Virus record (IMG/VR): IMGVR_UViG_3300025840_003418
Location: 1 to 64,000 of that record
Source of the DNA: a virus
Strand: one strand, 5' to 3'
Length of the DNA: 64,000 nucleotides
The notes below the pieces were generated by a model. The model was not told the DNA's origin. It did no database searches and saw only the letters and a program-made list of their open reading frames with translations. The stretch's first letter is position 1. Each line of letters opens with the position of its first letter. Below, piece after piece: positions 49,437 to 57,380 of the stretch. A program made the position numbers and the translations under genes.

Positions 49437-49987
49437 AGTATATAGGAAATTATCGAGACTGGCTACAAGACGAATGGATTGCATATGCTCTCGAGAATGA
49501 AGGCATAGAGCAACCAAAAGCCGAGTTTGTTGATAATGACATTGAAGGTGCAATTGAAAGAGGAGAACGTGCAGAGTTCTGTGATTTTCAAAAAAAGTAC
49601 GGCGATGCAGGTTACGATGTTAAGTCTTTAATGTATTATATATTTGACGGGAGAAACTTTCCATTTGATATAGGTATACCGCCTTGGGTAACTACATACA
49701 AAGATGGAACTAGCGGAACTTATTTTAATCTATTTAAATATAAGCCCGGTCATGTACTTCCTATACACAGCGATAGAACAACAAAGTTTGAAAAAAATTG
49801 TGTACGTTATTGGATGAGTTGGAAAGATTATGAACCTGGTCATATTTTAATATACGATGATAAATTAATTGGGCCATATAAAGCAGGCGATGTATATGAA
49901 TTCGATGATCCATTTGCAATACACGGCGCAGCAAATATAGGGCTATCAGAAAGACTAACGTTTCAATTTACAATATATGATGAGTAA
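49433..49987 (+). CDS. 2OG-Fe(II) oxygenase family, array copy 4 (184 aa)
   Basis: It begins YIGNYRDWLQDEWIAYALENEGIEQPK, like copy 1. Motifs are YKPGHVLPIHSD, YWMSWKDYEPGHIL, YKAGDVYEFDD and AIHGAANIGLSERLTFQF. All metal-binding residues appear present, so the copies are probably active rather than decaying. Confidence 0.78.
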   Translation: MKYIGNYRDWLQDEWIAYALENEGIEQPKAEFVDNDIEGAIERGERAEFCDFQKKYGDAGYDVKSLMYYIFDGRNFPFDIGIPPWVTTYKDGTSGTYFNLFKYKPGHVLPIHSDRTTKFEKNCVRYWMSWKDYEPGHILIYDDKLIGPYKAGDVYEFDDPFAIHGAANIGLSERLTFQFTIYDE

Positions 49988-50723
49988 ATTATATGTATTT
50001 GGTTGTAGTTATGCCACTGGTGAAGAATTATTAGCACACGAATTATCTATTAACGACTATAGATTAGCAACGTCTGATGATCCACGTAAATTTTTTAAAA
50101 AGTTAGAAACTGAGAATCTACAAGAAGAATACAACGCTATAAAAGAAAAACAAAAACTAATATCTTGGCCGCAATTATTAGCAGATAAACTAAATTTACA
50201 ATGTTGCAATTATGCCGAAAGCGGAAATAGTTTAGATAAAATTGTATATCAAGTTTTTGAAAACAATTATAAGTTTACTAACAATGATATAGTAATTGTC
50301 TCACTCACTAAAGCAACACGCAATGCAATATTTAATAAAACTGTAGAATCTTTTCAGTTACCATCATTATTATGGCCGTACAAAGGTTTATTAGGAGTAA
50401 AAGATACAGGAGATATAAAACCTGTTATTAATGAACAGACTGACAAGGCACTAATAGATTGGTTTTCGGATGACAGAATATCTTGGGATTTTGTCAAAAA
50501 CTTACAAGTATTAGAATACTACAATATAAATATTGTTCCTGCTATGAATAATAATATTATTTCATCTATGCCTATAATATTAGATTTATACGAAAAAAGT
50601 AAATCTAAATTTTTAACAGATAAAGGTTTAGATTTTTTTTGTGAAGAACGACTAGCCTGGGGGCATCCAAATAAAGATGCTCATATAAAATATGCGGAGC
50701 ACTTATATGAAATTTTACGGTAA
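49977..50723 (+). CDS. SGNH-hydrolase-like protein (248 aa)
   Basis: FGCSYATGEELL is block I with the nucleophile Ser, NYAESGNSLDKIVYQ the Gly/Asn blocks, and AWGHPNKDAHIKYAEHLYE the C-terminal His region. It interrupts the array of oxygenase paralogues and overlaps both neighbours. It is a distant relative of the gene at 35188. It may modify an acyl or glycosyl group. Confidence 0.68.
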   Translation: MMSKLYVFGCSYATGEELLAHELSINDYRLATSDDPRKFFKKLETENLQEEYNAIKEKQKLISWPQLLADKLNLQCCNYAESGNSLDKIVYQVFENNYKFTNNDIVIVSLTKATRNAIFNKTVESFQLPSLLWPYKGLLGVKDTGDIKPVINEQTDKALIDWFSDDRISWDFVKNLQVLEYYNINIVPAMNNNIISSMPIILDLYEKSKSKFLTDKGLDFFCEERLAWGHPNKDAHIKYAEHLYEILR

Positions 50724-51252
50724 TTTTAATCACTTAGTTAAACAAGAATGGATAGATACATTAATTTCTACTAAGGGTATAGAGATTAGTCCTTGGAAAG
50801 ATCATGACGGCAAAGATGATGACGTTGAAATTAATGTAGACCAAACACTAGCCACAGATGATAACCAAGCCGATATGTTTACTAATGGTCCGTATGGAAA
50901 TAATCTAATCATGGCTGAAATATTTGATAATCGTAACTGTCCTTTTGACTTAGATATGGGCGAGCTTAACAAATATTTACAAGGAGACTGGTGGATAGTA
51001 AAGCAGATGCCGGGACAGTTTATGCCGCTACACAGAGATACTGTAAATGTACACGACAATAATTATAGATTTTGGATGCCATGGAAAGATTATGAACCTG
51101 GGCATGTGTTTATACACGAAAATAAATTTGTTAGCGGATATGCGTCAGGTGACTTGTTTAGGTACGATCAAGACAATGACTTACACGGAAGTGTTAATAT
51201 AGGACTTACACCTAGAATTGTACTTCAAATAAGTCAAAAGGAAATACCTTGA
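50707..51252 (+). CDS. 2OG-Fe(II) oxygenase family, array copy 5 (181 aa)
   Basis: ATG 50707 (after GGAGC) gives MKFYGNFNHLVKQEWI, matching the N-termini of copies 1 and 4; ATG 50692 would add five residues. Motifs are MPGQFMPLHRD, FWMPWKDYEPGHVF, YASGDLFRYDQ and DLHGSVNIGLTPRIVLQI. It overlaps the next gene by 4 bases. Confidence 0.78.
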   Translation: MKFYGNFNHLVKQEWIDTLISTKGIEISPWKDHDGKDDDVEINVDQTLATDDNQADMFTNGPYGNNLIMAEIFDNRNCPFDLDMGELNKYLQGDWWIVKQMPGQFMPLHRDTVNVHDNNYRFWMPWKDYEPGHVFIHENKFVSGYASGDLFRYDQDNDLHGSVNIGLTPRIVLQISQKEIP

Positions 51253-52046
51253 TTGAAGATTTAAAACAAATAATAGTTGATAAATGTTATACCTTTGATA
51301 ACTGGACAAAAACATTTGACGAGTTTGTAAAACAAAATCCAAGAGATTCTATTACTAAGCTTTACATATATAAAGATAGACCTGATTATTGTGTGTGGGA
51401 CATAACCGATGAGGAAATAAAAACAATTAGCTATAGATATGTTCATTGTCTAAAAGTTAACGGAGACATGCATTGTTTGCAAGAATACCATCCTAATAAA
51501 ATTAGGGGTATTTCAAATTATCAAAAGTTAGATCCCATGCCTGAATTTCCTACATTAAAAAATTACTCATCTGTTCAAATAGAAGGTGAACAATATATCT
51601 ATACTTATTTTAGTAGCCCAGGCGAGTTAGGTTATCCGCCGCCTTATATGTTATTTAATATAATGACGAATAGTAATAATGTTGTTGAAGACTTTAAATC
51701 ATATATTAAAAAAGTAGTCGATGCATATTATAACTTAGGAGTACAATGTAAACAAAAGAATCTTGCATATTACAGTCCAAATCATGTTTTAGTAAACCAC
51801 TTTGTAAATGAAAATTTTTATTTTAAAGATAGTGTATTCTTTGAAGTCGATACAGCGTTAGACTTAGATAATGCAGCCGAATTTTGGAAATCAAGCATTA
51901 ACGGATTTCGCAGAGCCGAAGGTATAATCAATGCATATAGATCTAGAACAGATTACAGTTTAGAGACAGAACGATTATTATTTGATACTATAAAAAATTT
52001 AAGCGAATACGGAAAAGAAAAATGTCTAAATTTAAAGAATGTTTAA
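51249..52046 (+). CDS. Hypothetical protein (265 aa)
   Basis: The TTG start overlaps copy 5. The protein mixes strands and helices; LAYYSPNHVLVNHFVNENFYFKDSVFFEVDTALDLDNAAEFW looks a little like the catalytic part of kinase-like folds (an Asn/His loop then an Asp), but this is weak. It has Cys at 'RYVHCLKVNGDMHCL'. No family recognised. It overlaps the next gene by 25 bases. Confidence 0.65.
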   Translation: MIEDLKQIIVDKCYTFDNWTKTFDEFVKQNPRDSITKLYIYKDRPDYCVWDITDEEIKTISYRYVHCLKVNGDMHCLQEYHPNKIRGISNYQKLDPMPEFPTLKNYSSVQIEGEQYIYTYFSSPGELGYPPPYMLFNIMTNSNNVVEDFKSYIKKVVDAYYNLGVQCKQKNLAYYSPNHVLVNHFVNENFYFKDSVFFEVDTALDLDNAAEFWKSSINGFRRAEGIINAYRSRTDYSLETERLLFDTIKNLSEYGKEKCLNLKNV

Positions 52047-52219
52047 GTTACATAAGTCACTGGAAAGATGGCAAGAAGATAGTTCAACTTGAAACAAGTT
52101 TGTATATTTTTGCCGAATCGCAAAGTACAGGATCTCATACTTGGTACGATCATACTATTTGGTCATGGCAAGGAAAAGATATTAAAATTGAAGAGGTTGG
52201 TATTCATCCAAATGAATAA
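52022..52219 (+). CDS. Small hypothetical protein (65 aa)
   Basis: It starts inside the previous gene after a GGAAAAGAAAA stretch. It has strand patterns with His/Trp (GSHTWYDHTIWSWQG). Its 3' end overlaps the convergent fibre-like gene by 16 bases. It was considered as a peptide substrate for the radical SAM enzymes, but has no leader/core look. Confidence 0.55.
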   Translation: MSKFKECLSYISHWKDGKKIVQLETSLYIFAESQSTGSHTWYDHTIWSWQGKDIKIEEVGIHPNE

Positions 52220-53160
52220 GTAGGCATTGCTCTATACTCACCGTTAACTTTTACTTTAACAAATTTTACATCTTCTAAGTTAACATTTTTTACTTCTTCT
52301 ACGTTTAACTCTAAATTTTCATTTATTACACTACCGTAATTAGTAGTAAGTGTGCCATTACTACTAATCTTTACTGCAACCTTTGGTTCACCGAATGGTT
52401 CTAATCTAGTAACCCAGTTCATACTTGTAGGTAAATATCCCTCACCCGGATCGTCATCTATAATTGCAGTTTGAGCCATTCCCCATTCCCATGGTTCATC
52501 TGATGATTTTCCCATCCAGTCAAATGCATATATGAAGTCACCATTTTTTAAAGATTCAGGATTATCGGGTGTACCTCGAAATCTGTTAAAAGTAGTCCAC
52601 CCAGCTTTTAATGGATTGTTATCATAACTTTCAAAACGCATAGCAGGTTGTTTAAAGTTTCCTGTTTGTGCAATAAGTATACCTGTGCTAGTTGTGTTTA
52701 TTGTTATAGGGACCGGATAACTAAAATCTGTTCCTCCGGAAAGCCACCAAGGTTTTGATTTATCACGTTGCGCCACACTATTAAGAGTGTGTTCTATTAT
52801 AATTCCTTTTGGTTTAATAATACCTTTAGAATTTATTGTAACAAAGTCTCCTGTTGCAACACTGTTAATAGATCCTAATAAAAGTTCTGCATCTATAGTT
52901 TTTTGCCCAAAACTAGGAGTTTCACTTGCTATTGCACTTATAAATGCAGCATTTCCATAAGGTTCGCCAGCAGCGCCTGTATATGCGTTAAACTTTAAAG
53001 TACCTAATTGATCTCCTTGCTGTACTATCTGGGGATTTTCATGAGTGCCGCGGGCTGCTCCAATTTTTATACTAGGTTGATTTTTCTTAAACCCACTAGT
53101 AAGTCCTTTTACGAAAAGAGGTGTATTGTTACCATCTGTTTCTATAATATGTTCTATCAT
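52204..53160 (-). CDS. Second fibre-like structural protein (318 aa)
   Basis: QLGTLKFNAYTGAAGEPYGNAAFISAIASETPS matches the middle of the fibre-like gene at 29746 (DLIGTLNFKAYDGAVYQSSAYISALVNDT), so the two share a domain. It lacks the usual RRGT fibre N-terminus and the WDGTAW ending. It may be an accessory fibre, or a domain cassette for fibre exchange. It is the last gene of a minus operon with a methyltransferase and an oxygenase. Confidence 0.75.
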   Translation of the reverse strand: MIEHIIETDGNNTPLFVKGLTSGFKKNQPSIKIGAARGTHENPQIVQQGDQLGTLKFNAYTGAAGEPYGNAAFISAIASETPSFGQKTIDAELLLGSINSVATGDFVTINSKGIIKPKGIIIEHTLNSVAQRDKSKPWWLSGGTDFSYPVPITINTTSTGILIAQTGNFKQPAMRFESYDNNPLKAGWTTFNRFRGTPDNPESLKNGDFIYAFDWMGKSSDEPWEWGMAQTAIIDDDPGEGYLPTSMNWVTRLEPFGEPKVAVKISSNGTLTTNYGSVINENLELNVEEVKNVNLEDVKFVKVKVNGEYRAMPTYSFG

Positions 53161-53813
53161 AATTCTCCCCAGACTATTATCATTCCAAAACCATCTAATG
53201 CAGAAGGTTGATATTCAACATTTAAGTCTAAACCAAGATTATATAATTGTCCTTGTACTTCTTCTTTAGTAAATGCAGCATGTAAACTATTATAAAAGTC
53301 ATTTTGAAAATATCTCGATTCGTTACTACTATAATATTCTACAACTTTACTCGGACTTGTTTTAGGTCTTGCTAAATCAATTACTAGTACACTTGTGCCT
53401 TTTTTAGAATGATGTTTTAAGGTAATCCAAAAGTCCTTAGGATTGTGAAAATGATGCAAACTATTTACGCATACTATAAGATCATATTTTTTATCAGTGA
53501 TAAAAGGTAAATGTAAATTATGCAGTTGAATACAATGATCTAAACCGCTTTCTTCTATATTTGTTTTTGCAATATCTAGCATAGGAGACGAACCATCAAT
53601 TGCATCAATTTGACAGTATAACATTTCTGCTAGGTCTATTGTGTACTGGGCAGGCCCGCAACACAAATCTAAAACATTATTAAACGTTTTAGGACTAAAA
53701 TAGTCGTCTAGTAATTTTAAAAATAATTTTCGTGTAGGAGTTTTATCTGCTTCTGCAAATGCTTTTACACTATAATCTTTAAGCATCAATTGGGGTTCTA
53801 AACGCCGCTGCAT
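53157..53813 (-). CDS. Class I SAM-dependent methyltransferase (218 aa)
   Basis: VLDLCCGPAQYTIDLAEML is motif I (SAM binding), DAIDGSSPML motif II, and YDLIVCVNSLHHFHN motif IV. These match UbiE/Methyltransf_11/25-type small-molecule methyltransferases. It overlaps the fibre-like gene by 4 bases and its upstream oxygenase by 16. Substrate is unknown. Confidence 0.9.
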   Translation of the reverse strand: MQRRLEPQLMLKDYSVKAFAEADKTPTRKLFLKLLDDYFSPKTFNNVLDLCCGPAQYTIDLAEMLYCQIDAIDGSSPMLDIAKTNIEESGLDHCIQLHNLHLPFITDKKYDLIVCVNSLHHFHNPKDFWITLKHHSKKGTSVLVIDLARPKTSPSKVVEYYSSNESRYFQNDFYNSLHAAFTKEEVQGQLYNLGLDLNVEYQPSALDGFGMIIVWGEL

Positions 53814-54415
53814 ATATTTGCACCAATCATTATTCGTTGTTCAGTTGATTTATTAGGAAGCGTTTTATGATTTAACCATCCTGGAAATAATACAATATCA
53901 CCTGTTTCTGCATTTATTTCATTTTCAAAAAGTGTATGATATGTTTCTTTATCAATGCTATAAGGTTGGTGTTTGAGTAACGTAGATAAAGGATTTTCAA
54001 ATACAAGATTACTATTGTTTAATTGTTTTTTTATATAAAAACTACAAGTTGTAACCATAGGAGAGTGATTATGTAAATCTATATGGCTATCCGTGTTGTA
54101 AATGTTAAACCACATTTCTTTTATAATAGGAATATATTTTGAATTAAATCCGCAATTTTTCCAATATTCTTTACAACTATTTGTAATAAATTCTACTACA
54201 TCAGAAAACCTTGGATCGTATTGTAAATCTCTTTTATGGACGTAAGAACATATACCATTGCCTCTCATTGATCCTTGATTGTTCTTTAATACTTGATCGA
54301 AATTCACTACTTCAAAGAGCACACTTTCTATATCTTTTATACTTTTATTGTATCTTGCTTTATATATTTTAGTTGCAAAGATGTCAATGTCGAATGTCTC
54401 GGATTGTAGGTTCAT
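53798..54415 (-). CDS. 2OG-Fe(II) oxygenase of the TIGR02466 type (205 aa)
   Basis: The sequence follows the TIGR02466/PF13759 pattern: KEMWFNIYNTDSHIDLHNHSPMVTTCSFYI (HxH/HxD region), FENPLS, then GDIVLFPGWLNHKTLPN with the distal His and EQRIMIGANI with Arg. Such proteins are frequent in marine phages. TATAAATA ends five bases before its ATG, so the mRNA is probably leaderless. Confidence 0.8.
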   Translation of the reverse strand: MNLQSETFDIDIFATKIYKARYNKSIKDIESVLFEVVNFDQVLKNNQGSMRGNGICSYVHKRDLQYDPRFSDVVEFITNSCKEYWKNCGFNSKYIPIIKEMWFNIYNTDSHIDLHNHSPMVTTCSFYIKKQLNNSNLVFENPLSTLLKHQPYSIDKETYHTLFENEINAETGDIVLFPGWLNHKTLPNKSTEQRIMIGANICSGV

Positions 54416-54428
54416 ATAAATATTTATA
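54415..54428. promoter_or_regulatory. Palindromic pair of late promoters TATAAATATTTATA
   Basis: The 14-bp palindrome contains a perfect TATAAATA on each strand (plus 54415-54422, minus 54428-54421). It serves the minus-strand gene starting at 54415 and the plus-strand operon starting at 54466. Confidence 0.7.
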
Positions 54429-54465
54429 TGACGGAAATATCTCTCTATGCTAGGATTGGCAGTTT

Positions 54466-55902
54466 ATGAGCCACGGTCTATTATTCAGTATTACAAGTTT
54501 ACCAACAGTTAGGAGAATGTTAGGTCCTCATCGTGTTGCTTCTTTCTTGCGAGAACAAGAATGGGATATAGAAGTTTTAGATTTTGTAGAGCAATTTAGC
54601 ATCGAAGAAATAAAAGAATACTGTGCTTTACGAATAACCTCGGCAACAAAATTTTGCGGATTTAGTGCATTTTTTGGCGTTTGGACAAAAACTTACGAGT
54701 CTATTACTACCTGGATTAAGGAAACATATCCTGATGTAAAGATAATTTGGGGTAGTCATTCTTATCCTTGGTTTGACTCTAATAGTATAGATTACTATGT
54801 TGTAGGTTACGGAGAAAATGCAATAGTAAAACTTTTATCAAATAGCGAAGTAAAATTTGATGAAAGATTTAAAGATAAAAAAGTTGTTTCTGCATTAGAT
54901 GTTTACACATCATACCCAATGAAGTCTCTTAATGTTATATACCAAGATAGAGATTTTATAGAATCCTGGGAGTGGTTAAGTATAGAACTATCTCGTGGAT
55001 GCAAATTTAAATGTAAATTTTGTAATTTTCCTATACTAGGAGTCAGAAGCGATTATAGTAGGGATGCCGAAGACTTTGGTGTGCAACTAAAGGATGCCTA
55101 CGAAAGATTTGGTGTAACTAATTATTATGTTGCTGACGAAACTTTTAATGATAGTACAGACAAATTAGAAAAATTTGCAAGTGTTGCCGATACACTAAAA
55201 TTTAAACCTAGAATGCACGGATTTATAAGAGCTGATTTATTAGTAGCGCAAAAGCAACAGTGGGAACCTTTAAATAGGTTAGGGTTTTATGGCCACTACT
55301 ACGGGGTTGAAACATTTAATCAAAAATCTGGTAGTAGTATTGGCAAAGGAATGCATCCTGATAAATTAAAAAATGGCTTGCTAGAAGCACGGGAATGGTT
55401 TAAGTCGAATGACACTTATCGAGGAGTAATAAGTTTAATATGCGGATTGCCACATGAAAGCATAGACTCATTTAATGCAGGAGTAGATTGGTGCTACGAT
55501 AATTGGAAGGGAGAAAATACAACTATATTTTCTTTAGATATTCCTACTGACGATAAGGATGTAAAATTGTCGTACATATCTCTTAACTATGAAAAATTAG
55601 GCTATAGAGAAGCAACAGTACCTTATCATAAAAATATAGAACAAAACTTTGGGTACGGTCGATCTTTACTAAATTGGGAAAACGATTATATGAATTTAGA
55701 AACTGCCGATGAAATTGTTAGTATAGCAAATAAAAGAATTTCATCAGTAAATGGTATAAATATGTGGCAGTTCGGAGATTACGGATTAGTTACAGATGAT
55801 CTAAATAAGATATCAAAATTAAATAAAAGTTCTAACCCTAGTCCGAATAGAGAATTAGAATCATTTTACGAAAGATATAAACGGAATAAAATAAACTTAT
55901 GA
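54466..55902 (+). CDS. B12-binding-like radical SAM protein, tandem copy 1 (478 aa)
   Basis: Cys179, Cys183, Cys186 (GCKFKCKFC) form the cluster motif. An N-terminal Rossmann-like domain of about 165 residues begins with GPHRVASFLREQEWDIEVLDF, a pattern shared by all three copies. The His of DxHxxG is not evident. ADETFNDSTDKLEKF, HGFIRADLL and VETFNQKSGSSIGKGM are barrel landmarks. The three copies are probably related by duplication but well diverged. Substrate is unknown. Confidence 0.9.
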   Translation: MSHGLLFSITSLPTVRRMLGPHRVASFLREQEWDIEVLDFVEQFSIEEIKEYCALRITSATKFCGFSAFFGVWTKTYESITTWIKETYPDVKIIWGSHSYPWFDSNSIDYYVVGYGENAIVKLLSNSEVKFDERFKDKKVVSALDVYTSYPMKSLNVIYQDRDFIESWEWLSIELSRGCKFKCKFCNFPILGVRSDYSRDAEDFGVQLKDAYERFGVTNYYVADETFNDSTDKLEKFASVADTLKFKPRMHGFIRADLLVAQKQQWEPLNRLGFYGHYYGVETFNQKSGSSIGKGMHPDKLKNGLLEAREWFKSNDTYRGVISLICGLPHESIDSFNAGVDWCYDNWKGENTTIFSLDIPTDDKDVKLSYISLNYEKLGYREATVPYHKNIEQNFGYGRSLLNWENDYMNLETADEIVSIANKRISSVNGINMWQFGDYGLVTDDLNKISKLNKSSNPSPNRELESFYERYKRNKINL

Positions 55903-57380
55903 ATAAATGTATAATTTTTAGCGTTCATCGTGCCGGAACACATCGTCCTTTAGGTCCTCATAGAATATGTACATTTCTAAGACAAGAAGGATGGGATGCA
56001 GAAGTTGTAGATTATTCTTACTATTTTACTTTAGACGAACTAAAAAGTTTAGTTGAAAATAGAATGGACGAAAACATAAAGTTTTTTGGTTTCGGAGCAT
56101 GGTTCGGAACATGGCCCGATGAAATAGTAACATTTACAGTATGGCTTAAAGAAACTTACCCGCACATTCCTTTAGTATATGGTAGTATGTCTTCTCCTCA
56201 CACAAGAGAATCACCTATAGATTATTATAGTGTAGGATACGGCGAAGAGTCTATATTAGAAATTGTAAAGGACATTTTAGGAAAACCATGTAATTTAAAA
56301 TTTTCTCCTAGATGGAAAGGCAAAGAAGTTATTGACGCTAATGAAGACTATCCTGCATGGCCTAGGAAGACGTATGCAGCATACTACGAAGATAGAGACT
56401 TTTTAGAGGAATGGGAATGGCTTACTATAGAGTTGTCAAGAGGTTGTAAATTTAAATGTCAATTCTGTAATTTTCCCATTCTAGGTATTAAAGAAGATCA
56501 TAGTATAAGTGCAGAAAATTTTAGAAAACAAATTGAAGATGCTTATAATAGATTTGGCATTACGAATTATTACATTGCTGACGAAACAATAAATCAAGAT
56601 AAAGAAATGATGAGAAAGTTTGCAAATGTTGCAAACACTTGGGATTTTAAATTACAAGCACATGGATTTATGCGAGCTGATTTAATGATTGCACAACCCG
56701 ATACTTGGCAAATGATGGTTGATACTGGAATTACCGGTCATCATTATGGCATAGAAACTTTTAATCGAAAGTCAGGTGCTACTATAGGTAAAGGAATGAA
56801 AACTGAAAAATTACAAGAAGGCTTAATAAAAATTAAAGATTATTTTAGGGCTAATAGTATTTATAGAGGTCATATTAGTATGATTGTTGGACTACCGTAT
56901 GAATCTAAAGAAACTTTTTGGAAAGGTGTAGACTGGTTAAAAGAGAATTGGGCAGGTGAATTCTCTGCATTTAACAGACTAGAAATTCCTTTACCTACTG
57001 GTGATGCAAAGCCGAGTTTATTTACACGAAGTTGGAAGGATATGGGTTACCGAGATAGAAAGACAAAGTTACAAAGCGGAACTGAACAAAAGAAGTTACT
57101 GACTATGGGCGGTGGTATGTTTACTGAAGACTTGTTAGACTGGGAAAATGATTATATGGATATAGAATGGGCTATATGGGCAATGGGGGAAGCATACCGT
57201 GTTTTAAAACCCACAAACGGTGTAGGTTCTTGGCACTTTAGCGATTATAGTTTACTTTTGAAAAATGATAATAGGGCTATATCTAAAATAATAAAATCAG
57301 ATTTACACCATAACCAAAACGGTGTTGTTGATGCATTTTACGAAAGATATAAAAAGAAAAAAATAGCCTGGGGAACATAA
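55899..57380 (+). CDS. B12-binding-like radical SAM protein, tandem copy 2 (493 aa)
   Basis: Cys183, Cys187, Cys190 (GCKFKCQFC). It shares GPHRICTFLRQEGWDAEVVDY, ADETINQDKEMMRKF, HGFMRADLM and IETFNRKSGATIGKGM with copy 1, and the C-terminal pattern of a Trp-His-Phe segment (SWHFSDYSLL) and FYERYKKKKI. It overlaps copy 1 by ATGA and copy 3 by one base. Confidence 0.9.
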   Translation: MNKCIIFSVHRAGTHRPLGPHRICTFLRQEGWDAEVVDYSYYFTLDELKSLVENRMDENIKFFGFGAWFGTWPDEIVTFTVWLKETYPHIPLVYGSMSSPHTRESPIDYYSVGYGEESILEIVKDILGKPCNLKFSPRWKGKEVIDANEDYPAWPRKTYAAYYEDRDFLEEWEWLTIELSRGCKFKCQFCNFPILGIKEDHSISAENFRKQIEDAYNRFGITNYYIADETINQDKEMMRKFANVANTWDFKLQAHGFMRADLMIAQPDTWQMMVDTGITGHHYGIETFNRKSGATIGKGMKTEKLQEGLIKIKDYFRANSIYRGHISMIVGLPYESKETFWKGVDWLKENWAGEFSAFNRLEIPLPTGDAKPSLFTRSWKDMGYRDRKTKLQSGTEQKKLLTMGGGMFTEDLLDWENDYMDIEWAIWAMGEAYRVLKPTNGVGSWHFSDYSLLLKNDNRAISKIIKSDLHHNQNGVVDAFYERYKKKKIAWGT

